Part shown: in pieces, positions 45,622 to 56,818 of the stretch
Numbering within the stretch: the stretch's first letter is position 1
Layout: each line of letters starts with the position of its first letter
From: Letharia columbiana
Taxonomy: Eukaryota > Ascomycota > Lecanoromycetes > Lecanorales > Parmeliaceae
Assembly (NCBI RefSeq): GCF_014066305.1
Contig: NW_023501043.1
Location: forward strand, 186,001 to 250,000
Reading direction: 5' to 3'
Length of the DNA stretch: 64,000 nt
Notes under the pieces: model-generated
What the model was told of the DNA's origin: nothing
Seen by the model: only the letters and a program-made list of their open reading frames with translations
The model's database searches: none
Translations under genes and position numbers: made by a program

Positions 45622-47080
45622 ATGGGCTGCCATACCGACTTGGCGGGGAACTCCTCCTGTGGCTTTCACTACTCCGGGCTACCGTAAGTACCACACACAT
45701 ACCAGCTATTTAGAGAATTAATCCTCGGTAGATGCCCGCTAGAATCATCAAGAAAACGGCATAACGCCCCTTATGCTGTCGCTTTCGACACCACTCTCTT
45801 TGCATCATTAACTCTCATCGACCAACCCTCTCGCCCATTCATACGTCAAGTGCCGCCAGATTGCCCATTCCTCGCCTTGCCAGGAGAGATCCGAAATCGC
45901 ATCTATCGCTTCGCTTTGGTGGCAATCAGACCTTTCACTGTGCAGCTTCAATGGAATAGACCTCGAGATACGGCGCTGCTTCGGGTCAATAAGCAGATAT
46001 TTGATGAGGCGTCGAGTATTTTCTACGCTGAGAATGTATTCAGATTCCCAGAAGCATTGTTCGTGGGAGCGCCGATTCTTCCGCAATTGCAGACGCTCTA
46101 CCGTGTCTCGAGGGCGAAGTTGAAGATGATGAGGCATATTGTCCTCGAGGTACCGGTGCGTTCCTCCTTGAAAGGCCCTGACCTGCTATTTAGTAACGGG
46201 CGATTGCCCATCGTTTAGGTGTACGGCCTCAACTCCAACTTTCGCTTTCGCATCCAGACTGCATTCAACCTTCGACATCTGACCGAATTCCTGGCTTGTT
46301 CCCCAAACGTGAAAGTGCAACTGCGGTTTGGATATGTGTGGGGAGAGAACGGCCGCGATCTCGGACCAAGTGAGTACCACTATACTTTAGCCACCGCTGT
46401 TGAAAGCCTGCGATTGAATGAGGTGGAGATGGATGTGCATATCAGGACGCATCCGAAGTTTATGGACGAGTGGGTTGACCTTCTGGTAAGGACCTTTTTC
46501 TGTGTCAAATTCTCGCGTCTCGTGTCCGGTTTTGCGCCTGTTGAGGGCATGAGCCCTTTGATGTTGCTATTTCAATCGATCAGCTCTCTTTCGGAATGGT
46601 CCACGTGATGATCAAAGAGCTATCTTGTGCATCATCTGGTATGCCATCGCCTTTATCCCGGCGCCCATGGCAGGCGAGACTCCTTGGACATCGACGTTCC
46701 AATGACAGCTAAGATCAGGGTGCTTTTTTCTCAATCTCGCACACCGTTAGTGCTCTAGATCCGTCGGTCCCCAAAAAGCGTTTTCATAGATGTAACCCTC
46801 ACATACATCTCACTAACAACCACCCTGACAGAGCCGAGAGTTCCAAGATAGATGGTCGCTCGAAGCAATCTTCCAACTGGGATCAGTCTCACAACGACGT
46901 ATTACATTCGATGCTATCAACGGATTCAGCGACAGATATCAAATGCCTGGGTTGGTGGAATTCTATGAGGAGGCCTGGAGCATGTCTTCGTACACCTTCA
47001 AGCCGCGCCGCATTCCATCCGCAGGCGTGTGTGCCAAAGTGATAGCTCGAGACTTGTGTATCAGCGGTTCCAGATCTTGA
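45622..47080 (+). CDS. 2EXR/F-box-like protein
   Basis: Model: exons 45622-45683, 45732-46155, 46219-46485 and 46832-47080, about 333 residues; all phases fit. The first intron (GTAAGT...GGTAG) recovers MGCHTDLAGNSSCGFHYSGLP. The core is the fungal 2EXR-type motif FLALPGEIRNRIYRFAL followed by LLRVNKQIFDEASSIFYAENVFRFP. The C-terminal part has FLACSPNVKVQLRFGYVWG and, after the last intron, SREFQDRWSLEAIFQLGSV and GLVEFYEEAW. The last intron (346 bp) and last exon are the weak point: the donor at 46486 (GTAAGG) and the CTAAC/GACAG acceptor are good, but another exon could lie between. If correct the 3' end overlaps the convergent gene by 118 bases. Such proteins are abundant in moulds and mostly uncharacterised, perhaps substrate receptors. 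Confidence 0.65.
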
Positions 47081-48134
47081 CTAAGCTTTTCATCAAGTCT
47101 TCCCCCAAGCGGTGATCCAGCTCCTACAACCTGCCGTGCCATTTTCATACCATGCCAGACCGGCGCCCACATCATCAGCTTGTAGTTCGCATCTGACCAA
47201 TCCTGTGCATCAATCACCATTTCTCCCCTGGAATTCTCCCACCTCTCGAGCATGACTTCCGCATACTTCGCAACTATTCCCCCTTCGTCTTTCCCTCCCC
47301 CAAGCTTGACCGCCTTGACAGCGTGCATCAGGACCACCACCCCAACAATCTCTGGCCTTCCTCTCAGATCCGTCCCAACCTTCTTCTGCTCCTCCACATG
47401 CCTCGGATCCCACATCAAGTCCCAAATCTTTTCCGCATACTTCAACCCCCTCTCCACACCCTCATCACTCCACCCACTCTGCGTAGCCTTTAGTACAGCC
47501 CCCCTCATCACCTCCCTACAAACCTTCACATCCCAAAGCCCCACCCCAGTCTTTTTGACCTTGTTTAGAATATCCATCACCACCCCCTGGTTCCCCACCT
47601 CATTCGCCCTCCTCACCATCTTCTCAACCTGCCACCCCGCCAACTTCCTCCTCGCAACCTTCAGCCCCTCCAGAAACGCAGCCATATTCCCCCAGTCCCC
47701 AGTCTCCTCCATCAACTGCACCACTTTCGCAAACGAACTCCGTGTCGGCGGCTCATCGCGCCGCTTGTCCAGCGGCAGCAGCTGCAGCACTTCATCGCCT
47801 AGACGCACCGTGGCGGGCTCGTCGGATGTGAGGAGGGCGTGGTTGGATTTTTTGTAGACGAGGTCCTGTTGTAGGACGAGGAGGTGTGAGGGGAAGAAGA
47901 TGTTGGTGCGGAATGTGTTGAGGAGGGCGTCGAGGTCTGGGGAGGGCGTTGGGTGGAAGACGGGGAGTGGCCCTGGGGGTTGTTCGTCAGCAGCCGGGTG
48001 GAGGAAGAGGGATCGGAGGAGGCAGTACCTTTTACTCGCCGCGTGGGAGTGGTTGTGAAGGAGCGGGTTTGGGAGATGAGGCGCCGGAGACAGGGGCGGC
48101 AGTAGTGGGTCAGGTCGATGGAGAGGGTTGCCAT
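46963..48134 (-). CDS. Predicted mitochondrial helical-repeat protein
   Basis: Two exons: 48029-48134 and 46963-47972 (56-bp intron), about 371 residues. The ATG at 48134 gives MATLSIDLTHYCRPCLRRLISQTRSFTTTPTRRVK, a textbook mitochondrial presequence with an RSFTT-type processing region. A longer upstream frame starting at 48171 runs through the intron and is not used. The body is helical: DLDALLNTFRTNIFFPSHLLVLQQDLVYK, then repeated helix pairs (MEETGDWGNMAAFLEGLKVARRK, VGNQGVVMDILNKVKKTG, GLKYAEKIWDLMWDPRH), reminiscent of PPR/TPR-like mitochondrial RNA or ribosome factors. I cannot name the family. Its divergent neighbour encodes mitoribosomal bL19m, and the two probably share a promoter (215 bases), consistent with a role in mitochondrial gene expression. 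Confidence 0.75.
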
Positions 48135-48349
48135 TGTGGATGTGTAGAAGTAGGAACGTTTTAGATTTCAATCATGTGTGGCGTTGGCTTGGAAGAGGGA
48201 AAATTGGTGAGCCCGAAGCTGGGAATGGTGATTTGTATCGAAGCTCGAAGTCAGTGACGGGTAACTTTTTTTTAGCGCGCTTTCCGAAGCTCTCCGTCAA
48301 TTGGCGGCGACGACATCTCTCCATTCACGTTACATACGCAAGACCAGCC

Positions 48350-49213
48350 ATGGCCTCTACAGCGCCTACATTACGGCTTTCGAGATGCTGGAAACGACTG
48401 CTGCGACCATCGCGCCAACAAAAAACCTGTGTGCGCTGCCTCCACACCGCCCTCGCAACCACACCCTCACAATTTTTACCTCCTCCGCCTCCACGCTTGC
48501 GCTCGCCATTCAGGATCCTCAATGACACTACGCACACCTGTAAATTACCCATTAAGAGTTTTCACTCTCGGAGCTCCTGCTAATAGCACGATTTTAGTAT
48601 CCAAAAAGATAAAAACCTACCCCCCTCCGCCCTCCCACCGCGCCAAACACCCCTTCGCGGTCGCCGACTGGCAAGCCTACCACCAGAAAGAGCTCGACCC
48701 CACCGGCTCCCGCACCCGTCTATTCGACCGCAATAACCCCGACGTCCCCCGCGTCGGCGACATCTTACTCGTGGCGTTCAAAACCGGCGATCCGTTCGCG
48801 GGCGTGTGTCTGAGCATCAAGATGAGAGGGGTCGACACGGGTATCTTGTTGCGGAACAAACTGCACATGGTGGGGGTGGAGATGTGGGTGAAGATTTACA
48901 GTCCGAATGTCATGGCGATTGAGGTGGTGAAGAGGGCGGAGAAGAGGGCAAGGAGGGGCAAGTTGTATTATATGCGGTATGTTGCTCTGTTCCCCCCAGG
49001 GGTTTCCCTCCTGTTGGGGCGTTCGGTGGGAATTCGGGGCTGATGAGGGGCGGGTGTAGGAAACCGAAACATGATAAGGGTAGTGTGGAGAAGGAGGTTG
49101 AGGCGTACTTGAAGAGGAGGAGATTGATCAGGAGTGGGGCGTTGGGGGTTAAGGATTCGTCGTTGTCGGTGAAGAATCCGGCGTCGGCGAGGAGTGGCGT
49201 TGGAGCGAGGTAG
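48350..49213 (+). CDS. IMG1: Mitochondrial ribosomal protein bL19m
   Basis: Three exons: 48350-48539, 48598-48976 and 49060-49213, 240 residues. The N-terminal 60 residues form a basic presequence (RLSRCWKRLLRPSRQQKTCVRCLHT, split here only for description). The bL19 domain follows: PRVGDILLVAFKTGDPFAGVCLSIKMRGVDTGILLRN, VGVEMWVKIYSPNV and VVKRAEKRARRGKLYYMRKPKH. The last is the basic end characteristic of bL19. It is a structural protein of the mitochondrial large (54S) subunit near the subunit interface; yeast Img1 is needed for maintenance of wild-type mitochondrial DNA. A C-terminal tail rich in Lys/Ser extends beyond the bacterial length. All splice phases are consistent. Confidence 0.92.
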
Positions 49214-51384
49214 GAGGAGGGTTTTTTGGCGTTGAAGCAGCATCCGGGCGTCTGGGAGAATGGATTTTGTATACTTGTCATATAGATCTTGAGCAAGAGG
49301 CAGAGTCTAAATAGCAAATAAATTGGCTCTGCAGTGTCAACCTCAGCTTGTAGTATACGAAATGGTCTGTGCAACAATTGACCGGATATAAACACTAGCA
49401 ACATTGTAGCCAAGATAAACAAGATCTGCGTCGAACGTCACCATCATTCACAATTAGACTGTTTCTTCAATCTCTTTCTCTATTATATTTCATAGCTCTC
49501 TCACTCGTGCCAATATCTATACTGTCTCCCGCAAGCGTTGATCGAGAGCTAAAGTATTCCGCATCGTAGACCGTAGAACCCAATCAGTAAGTCATCTCCA
49601 TCAGGAGACGCAACGATATCCACGTCGCCCTTGCAAGCGACAATTTCTTTTCGCTCTAACAAAAGCATCCTTGGTATTCCCGATTGCCATCTAATCGAGC
49701 ATCTCTCTCAGATCGCTCGCCGAACCATTAAGTGTGCTGGTCGAGTGGACCGTTTCTGTCCCTGCGTCCGTTGTCGTACCTTTCTTACTAAAATGCTCAC
49801 TTAAGGGGGAGAGGTGGGTCAATTTTCTTCTTCGGCGCTGGCACAGGGCACCGGCCTCCCACTTTTATTCGTGTGGTGTGTCGAAATCAGTGGTTACGGG
49901 TGCGATTATGAGAGCGTCCAGTTTTAGCGGTCGGTCCTCAACACTGGATCCCTAGCTGAGGGCCATGGATGGCTTCCGCGAGCGGTGTCGTTCTCTTGCA
50001 ATAGTATGTTGGGATGGGCTCAGAGGCTAAGAACTGAGTTGCAGTGGTTTAAGAAACAGAAGATATCAAGACCGGAAAAGATTTTGTGGGGCTGTGGCAG
50101 GACAGCGTCTTGTGGTTGGTCAACGATCGGAGTCTTGCCCGGTGCTGTACTGACTGACAGGTTTCCAAGGCCGGCCAAAAAGCTGATTCAAGCGTTTTTC
50201 GGTCTCTCAGAATTCCCATGGTCTGCATGCGAAGGATGGTGCCACTCGAAGAATGACGTTGACGTTGTGCGAGGTGTATCCTGGAGCGAAGGTAATCACG
50301 CCGAGAGCAAGAGCCTCTGGTGGAGAAAGCTTTCCTGGGGTTTACCTTATTGATGAAGTTGCAACTTGGGGGCGACAGCGTACACGAGATCTCTTACTAG
50401 GTCGCACTGGTGTTCAATGTTGCCACATCGGCAACACATGGCAATACACTCCGATGCAGGAGACAGAGCTGGACGGTTCGGTGGCTGCAAAATTGGACGA
50501 CATGGCCATATGGAAAGTGCTCGAATTATCGCATGTAATAGTTCAAGCATAGCGATCACACCAAGGTAGAACGGGGATCTGCGGAGCTTCCACAATGATC
50601 GCAAGGGGAATGATAGATGTCTTGAAGAGTGAGTCCAACAAGACTATAGCCTTTGAAGTGTGCTGTCTTTCGGCTCTGACTTTACACTCACTGGTCATAA
50701 GCTTGAACCCAGGCGGGGATTGGTCCGTGTGATTCTGATTTCCCACGGGCGCCATCCTCCGCGTGCCTGTTCTCCAAGGCTTACTAGTCGGCTCCTCTCC
50801 ATTGAAGCGGTCGTCCGGAATATGTTACGGAGAAGGCGACGACGATGCGGAAGATTTTTCTGGCGCCACGTGGGTCCATCTACCCACGATAAAGACATTA
50901 TCTCTTGCCTCCTCCGCAATGGTACGACTTTCAACCTCCCGTCTGAAGATCCAACTGACCTGGGTATATCTTCGTCTGGCCTCTCGAGCCGGAGTCGCGG
51001 CTTGCGTGACTCAGTCTCATTCGAGTCGGAGATTTTGTAGAGGAAGAGACATCATTTCAAGTCTATGTCTATGCTAATGAGTGACTAAACAGGCTTCGCG
51101 ACTAGTTTCTCCGACAGTAGTCGGCTGCCTTGTAAGGAAATTGCACGTATCTACGGTCCCGTGCTTGACCGTCCTGCCCCTCCCACAATCAGTCTTTCAC
51201 CTGTGGGACGTCGCAATGGAATTCACAGTTCTTGTTATCCCCCCTCCCGCATACGATCCAGTCGTCTCTGTCTTTGTTCTTATTATCGAGCCTACAATAG
51301 TCAAAAAACTGCAAACCACGAGCGGCGAGATTTTCGACGCGGAGAGCAATCTTGTCAAGTCTAGTGAACACTCTTAGCAGCGTC
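49214..51384. other. Gene-poor region
   Basis: About 2.2 kb with scattered short frames on both strands (for example 49985-50353 plus, 50695-50934 minus) but no recognisable domain, start or splice structure. It may hold decayed mobile or accessory genes; I cannot show this. Confidence 0.45.
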
Positions 51385-51896
51385 CTAAGTCAGTGAGAAC
51401 CCTACATACGCCTTTTTCCCGTCGAGCTCCTCTTGGCATCGGTAGGCTTCCTTATGGACCGGGAAGTCGAACACCAAGAAACCGGCTTTTTTCTCCTCGG
51501 GGTTTAAGAAAGTATAATCATGTGCCTTCTCGTTGGCTGTTCCATCCTTTCGCTATCTCATGTTATCAGCTATGCATGGTGCCGCCAATCTGTCGATCGA
51601 GGAGAGAATCTTACCGCTGTGCAGCCATATTCTTTCATGATATATTCCTTGACCTGCTCCCGGTCGCCATCATTGCGTCCTTCGGGCTCATATCTGTTGA
51701 CGCCTCAACTGATCAGCTTTGCCAATCATAAGCTTGTTACGTAGGGGGTGAGAGAATTGGCTGCGAGTTTGGGTAGCGCAGCGCTGATATTGAAATGCAC
51801 GTACCTAACGACGACCACAGTGCCGGCCTCTGCTACTTTGAAGCGTACCGATTTTGGATCGAAGTCGTCGAAATGGATTGCATACGCCTTCAACAT
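51385..51896 (-). CDS. Small hypothetical protein, three exons
   Basis: Exons 51805-51896, 51615-51693 and 51385-51495 join in phase to give 93 residues. It begins MLKAYAIHFDDFDPKSVRF and reaches a stop right after KAYVGFSLT. The segments VRFKVAEAGTVVVV, EQVKEYIMKEYGCTA and AGFLVFDFPVHKEAYRCQEELDG have strong alternating beta/alpha character and look like one small globular domain. Donors are GTACGT and GTAAGA; acceptors are AACAG and CCGAG, the last being weak. The in-frame sequence upstream of the ATG (DTGPAQHNFDPN) also looks coding-like, so the start may lie further upstream. No family recognised. None of the exons is conspicuous as a stand-alone open frame. Confidence 0.5.
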
Positions 51897-52529
51897 GTTT
51901 GGATCGAAGTTGTGTTGAGCGGGTCCTGTGTCTATCCTGAAGGATGATGCAGAGAAAGGTAGGAAGCTTGGGAGTGTGGATGATGTGTATGATAAAAGAA
52001 GTCATGGTAGAGGAGGGAACATGAAGCTCTTATATGGATTTCTGCCCACACTGCCTGGGAAGTCTGAAACTTTCACGGTAGCGGAACAAGCTCTCTCCTA
52101 CCAATACCTTTCACGTTTCCAGGGTTGCCCACGACAATCGTCCCCTCTTGTCCGTTTCTCAAACCTGCCCGACTCAAGCAGGCTTAGATGACGGCCTGCC
52201 CGCTTCTCCCAAGTCTGCGGCAGACAATTATGTGGGCTGACATGGGGTGTGGCTCGCTCCTGGCACCGTCTGCCCAAGTTCTGAAGCAGGCAATCCTCCT
52301 TTTCAAGCCGGATGTAACTTGCTCTTATGCGCGTGATACTCTTCAAACACGGCGACACGCTAAATGTGATGCAGGGGAAGGTGGGGAGAAGTCTGAGGTA
52401 ATTGGCAGGCGTGCTTTTCTCAGGGGAGGCGATTGTTCCGGAAACACGTAAGCCTCAGCTTGTGCTGAAAGCAGCTCGGATTCCAAAGGTCCCTTCCACC
52501 AGATGACTTCGTCTCAGCGCCGGCATCAC

Positions 52530-52850
52530 GGATCTAACCCGCACTGACTGCCTTTTTGTCTACGAGGACGACTCCAAAACGATGCTTAGAAGCAGCTTAC
52601 CGCCGCTCGGGCTGCTTACCCTCTCTGTTTTTTCCCTATGTCGCGGATCTAAATTGAATGACTGCCTTTTTTCTCTACCAGCACGACTCCAAAACGAGGC
52701 TTAAAAGCAGCTGACCGTCGCTATGATTGCTTACACGGTTACCCTCTCTCTTTTTCCAGATACCGCGGATCTAAATGCAATGGCTGCCTTTTCGTCTACC
52801 AAGGCGACTCCCAAACGAAGCTTGAGAGCAGTAATTTGCCACTCGCCTCG
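52530..52850. repeat. Degenerate tandem repeat, 115-122 bp period
   Basis: Three diverged units start with GGATCTAA at 52530, 52645 and 52767. Each contains, in order, TGACTGCC-like, a T-rich TCTAC block, CGACTCC(A/C)AAACGA, GCTT(A/G)(A/G)(A/G)AGCAG, and (in the first two) a TTACCCTCTCT block. Diverged by substitutions and small indels; an old tandem duplication. Confidence 0.85.
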
Positions 52851-53177
52851 ACCGACCCCTGTCTTTTCCCACATGCCGGCGCTGCTACCATCTCCGATGC
52901 CGACACTTTGGCATCCACACAAAGCGGCTGGGGGCTTCACAAGGCGGTGTCTCGAGTCGTGACTGGCGTCGAGACTCGAATGAATGACGGTCGATCGTAG
53001 GGTTTGGGAAATGCGTTGGGGTTTCAAAATCGACATAGGTTAAGGGTGGTGCGTTAGAACAGATGTGGCCTACAACTTAGTGCCCGGTCCGATTCTCGCG
53101 GGCTTTCCATCTCTCCTGTAGAGTATGCTACCGTTTCTTGGCAGCAGAAGGCGGCAAAAATCTGCCCCCAGCTCACT

Positions 53178-53197
53178 CAGGGCTCGCCCGAGCCCTG
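53178..53197. repeat. Inverted repeat, 9-bp arms
   Basis: CAGGGCTCG (53178-53186) and its complement CGAGCCCTG (53189-53197) are separated by CC, in GC-rich DNA. Could be the end of a decayed transposon or a stem-loop; no partner copy found in the window. Confidence 0.7.
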
Positions 53198-53244
53198 CCG
53201 CTTTAGCGAGCGCGCCGGGTGAGCAGGGGTGATGCGGCACCCGA

Positions 53245-53266
53245 CCTAGGTGATGCATCACCTAGG
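53245..53266. repeat. Perfect 22-bp palindrome
   Basis: Eleven bases starting CCTAGGTGATG are followed directly by their exact reverse complement, centred on ATGCAT at 53255/53256. Possible dimeric protein-binding site or transposon relic. Confidence 0.9.
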
Positions 53267-54139
53267 CTCGGCGATGTATACAGCCAGACATCAACGACGA
53301 CGAGTGTCTTCTGTTTCGGTTGCGTTTGTCCCCCTTGTAGCTACTTTTGCACAGGATTGAAGATTACATACGGGAGATTGTGAAGCGTGCGCAAAAGGCA
53401 GCGGTTATCCGGAGATCCTTACAGAAGTTGGTTTTGGGTCAGGCGTGCCAGGATCCTCAACATGTCCGTGAGTATAAAGCCGTCGCTGTTGTAGCCGCTG
53501 CTGTCGCCACCACTACCGCCTCCTTAGCGGCATTGACAGCGCCGCCTTCCGGGTGATCATCGTCTAGTACTGTCGCCTGCACTGTCAGTCTTCGTTTCAG
53601 CGACACGTGGAGTTGATAGGCCCAAACAAATCCTCACAAGATAAATAAGATAACGGAAAAAACAGGAGATTGATATTGGAAATTAATAACAAAAGCTATA
53701 TTAAAAAAGCAGTTTTTGTATATGATATAAATAAAAACTTTATTGGTTCATCTCGACTTGGGAAAGGTGAACTCATAGGGGTTTCTCCTATGATCTGGGT
53801 GTCTTGGCCTTTGACTCATTTGCGCGCTATGCGGGGAAATCTTTTCGAATTTTTCCTTCTCATATTACCTTGTCAAATCTCCATGTGACAGAATCAGTAT
53901 CGCGAGTCACCTTTGATGCAATTACATCCCCCAGTTTTCTTTCTCCCTACTTTATTTTTCACGTTACCTCGTGGACTCTCCGTACGACAGAATCGATACC
54001 TCGTTCCTGATAACAACTACATTCCCCGGCTTTCTTTCTTTCTTTCTCCCTACCTTTGACCAACTCTCCCATACTCTCAATCCATTCGCGTACGACATCA
54101 ATGCCACCAATTTTCGCACCACTTCCACCGAACAACACC

Positions 54140-56306
54140 ATGTCTGGCCCATCCCAGTACAGTTTCAACGATAATGAAGACCCCAACGATGCAGGTGCCT
54201 TACGCAAAGCGCTTTCCGGAATGGAGATTGGCCAACCTAGCACTTCCGGTGGTAGGTACATTTTCGTAGCGAGTGCTTTCTTTTCCGGCTTTTTTCTAGA
54301 ATTGCGAGGCATTTCTCGCAAGCGAAAAGTCTTTCAATGCCCTTCTAGCCTTCTCGATGGCCGCAGTTCTGTCTGCTTCGTCCTAGCGCTTTCTAGAGTT
54401 ACAAGGCATCTTCCGGGAGCAAAGTTCTCATAGTACAGCTTCATTGTGTTTGAAAGCTAAAGTCTTTTCCATTAAGAAAGAATACTGACTCTGAAACCAT
54501 GACAGGGCAATTCTATACTGCAGGCAACGAGAACAAGCAGTACGAACAATTCAACCTCCACACTCCCCCAGATATCACCAGTAAAACTCGAATTATTGCT
54601 GTTCTCGGAATTCATCAAAACGCAACCCCTCAGAAAGATGGCTGGTTCGTGAGCGATTTCTTTGCCTTCTGGAACATCTTTCAGGGTATCACGGAAAATC
54701 AAAAATGGTACCATTGTCTGGATCTGGATGACCTGGTGACGAAGCATGAGCGATACTTGCACGGCAACCCCTATGGGCAGAGGAAGGTCGTGCTAGATTC
54801 TGGGATTCTAGCACAATCCAAATTGTCTCGACACCCTCTTCAGCGCATCAGGCCTGATCATCTCAAACCTAAAACCAAGCAGTTGATCGGGGATGAATGC
54901 AAGGCTGCCGAGACTGCCCACGAGAATGTTCTGATACTATTGTTCGGACATGGAGACGTTAATAATTATGGCATCGAATTAGGCACAGGTGACCGAGCTA
55001 CCCTCCAGATTGATGAGTTCAGAAGTGCTATAAAGGCTATTAAGGTCAGTATCACCATGATCGCAACTTCTTGCTACTCAGGAGGTTGGACTTGTAATCC
55101 TCAGCTCAATCTTTCCACGATGGCCGCTGCCGGGTCCGAAAGAGTGAGCCTATCGTGGCGATTCTCAGGTTCAACAGGCCGTGCATGCGGGTCCATGTTC
55201 ACCACAGCCCTAGTCCAGAAATTGACAAGAGTAGGCGCTACTAATAAGCCTCTCATCGACGAAGATGAAGATTGCGAACTTACTGAGGATCAAGAGGAGA
55301 CCTATGCGGAATTTACGAGAACTGTTCATGAGCACCTACTCAAGGATCTTGATCGTAGAGGTTATGAACACGAACTCGCTTTCGGAGCGCAGGATGATGC
55401 GTGGACCATGTGCTGGAGAGAGAGGACTGGGATACCCTTGGGCCAATTCAAGGAGCGCTGGGAGAACCTGGAAGACTGGGCAAAGGATGCGACATTGCAT
55501 CCAGGAGATCCTCTGAACCGGGATCCTGCGGTGACTGACGAACAACTTGCTGAATACTTGCAATTGAGGGCCGAGGCAAGAGGCAAAGCAGGTCGCCTTG
55601 GCGTCTGGCTCAGGGGCATCCGAGGGCACGGGTAGCGTTCTGGAGCAAGCGAAAAACCAGCGGACTGTATGGAGGCACCAACGCAGGCCTAATCAGCATG
55701 GTTTCCAACCTAGGGGCCGAGTATTTGAATAGCTACCAAGGGTTCGACGATAGCGGTCAAGATGGAGCGCTACACAACACGCTGAGAAGGATCCAGTCAG
55801 GCGAGGTTACGGACATAGACGACATCGAATCGGCGCACAGAGCCGTTGAATATCGAATGACTCAAATGTCTACGGCGGACCGATACCTACAGATGATGGA
55901 CATGGCTCCGCCAAAGGGGCAACTGTGCTGTGAGTACAGGACGAACAAAATCAGGCAAGAGGTTGGAGGTGACAAGCATCACATTATCAGAAGGCTCATA
56001 TTTGATCGTAAAATTTTATTCCCGCGTCCAGTTCAGGGTCAAGGTCGACAGTTCCTTAAGGGCATGGACTACTTGGTTGCAGCTTTCCACTATGCCAACA
56101 CACCGAAGGAGGTCGTCGTCAAGAAACTTGATGCTTTGACTACCACGCTGGATCAAGCTTTGGAGCGGGAGATGGAAGTGGTGAAGCGAGATCCTGAGGT
56201 GAAATCCAAGAGACGCAAGCTGTTCCAGTCCTTTGGAGTAGCTTTTGGGAATATTTCCCCTAGTAAGCGGCGGTCTCGAGGTCTTTCATTGACAGGAGCT
56301 GCTTGA
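54140..56306 (+). pseudogene. Caspase-like (clan CD) peptidase gene, frameshifted
   Basis: Exon 1 is 54140-54251 (an in-frame ATG also exists at 54101). A 254-bp intron follows, then a long frame from 54506. The catalytic dyad of caspase-like peptidases is clear: LILLFGHGDVNNYG (His) and MIATSCYSGGWTCNP (Cys). It is preceded by RIIAVLGI and DGWFVSDFFAFW and followed by a helical region. The frame stops at 55633-55635, but coding continues in the next frame to 56306 (VAFWSKRKTSGLYGG, VSNLGAEYLNSYQGFDD, SADRYLQ-like helices, LFQSFGVAFGNISPSKRR). A single missing base near the GGG at 55630-55632 explains this. Known relatives are uncharacterised fungal C14-like proteins. If the shift is real, a truncated peptidase of about 413 residues would still contain both catalytic residues. 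Confidence 0.7.
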
Positions 56307-56818
56307 TTGCGATTTTGGGCAAGGATTGAAACTAAAGAGCTCCATCCGTGATGAGAGTGTATGCCTCATCCTCATAATAGAACACCACAGCTAGGATTCC
56401 ACTCATATTAGTTTCTACAGTATTCCAGTATGCGTCCAATCCCTGATAGTAAGGCGACTATTTGCGATGTGACTACTTGATTTGAATAATTTTGCGGAGA
56501 GATGTCTATGCTACAGTACGAATTTGGGTGTGTGGTGTGAAAGATCTCCGGTGCCAAGCATTCCAGAGGGTTTTGAATACGCTAATTGGCATTCGGTCCT
56601 ACTCGTACCACACAGCACAATCAACCCAAATTATCAGCTCCATGAGGTTATATCGAAGTATGGAGCTCTATACACGAATCAATGTTCTCAGCGCTACCAT
56701 CGCCGTCAAGATATAGAGACTTCTTGTTGCATGAGAAAATATAACTAAAAACCATCACCTCTTGTCTTGCCCAGAAATCGAACTCCATTCGAGGCATTTC
56801 ACTCCCACCTCTCTCACA
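56307..56818. other. Intergenic
   Basis: 3' region of the caspase-like gene and promoter of the ICln-like gene. Nothing else seen. Confidence 0.5.

Larger units (their letters stand above)
51897..54139. other. Gene-poor region with repeats and palindromes
   Basis: Contains a degenerate tandem repeat (52530-52850), a 9-bp-stem hairpin, a perfect 22-bp palindrome and an AT-rich stretch (about 53640-53760). A 69-codon frame at 53347-53556 lacks an ATG start. I see no supported gene. Confidence 0.55.

Noticed and set aside
48135..48171. Upstream extension of the mitochondrial protein gene to 48171
   Set aside because: That frame reads through a good intron and replaces a clear mitochondrial presequence with low-complexity sequence; the ATG at 48134 is preferred.
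48910..49422. 170-codon minus-strand frame opposite the bL19m gene
   Set aside because: It is antisense to confirmed bL19m coding exons and has no features of its own.
51189..51371. Minus frame with coding-like composition (LDKIALRVENLAARGLQFFDY)
   Set aside because: Considered as a fourth exon of the 51385-51896 gene, but no acceptor gives the right phase.
53347..53556. 69-codon plus frame ending in an Ala/Val/Thr-rich tail
   Set aside because: Starts at TTG, no ATG, no recognisable domain; possible mobile-element relic but unsupported.
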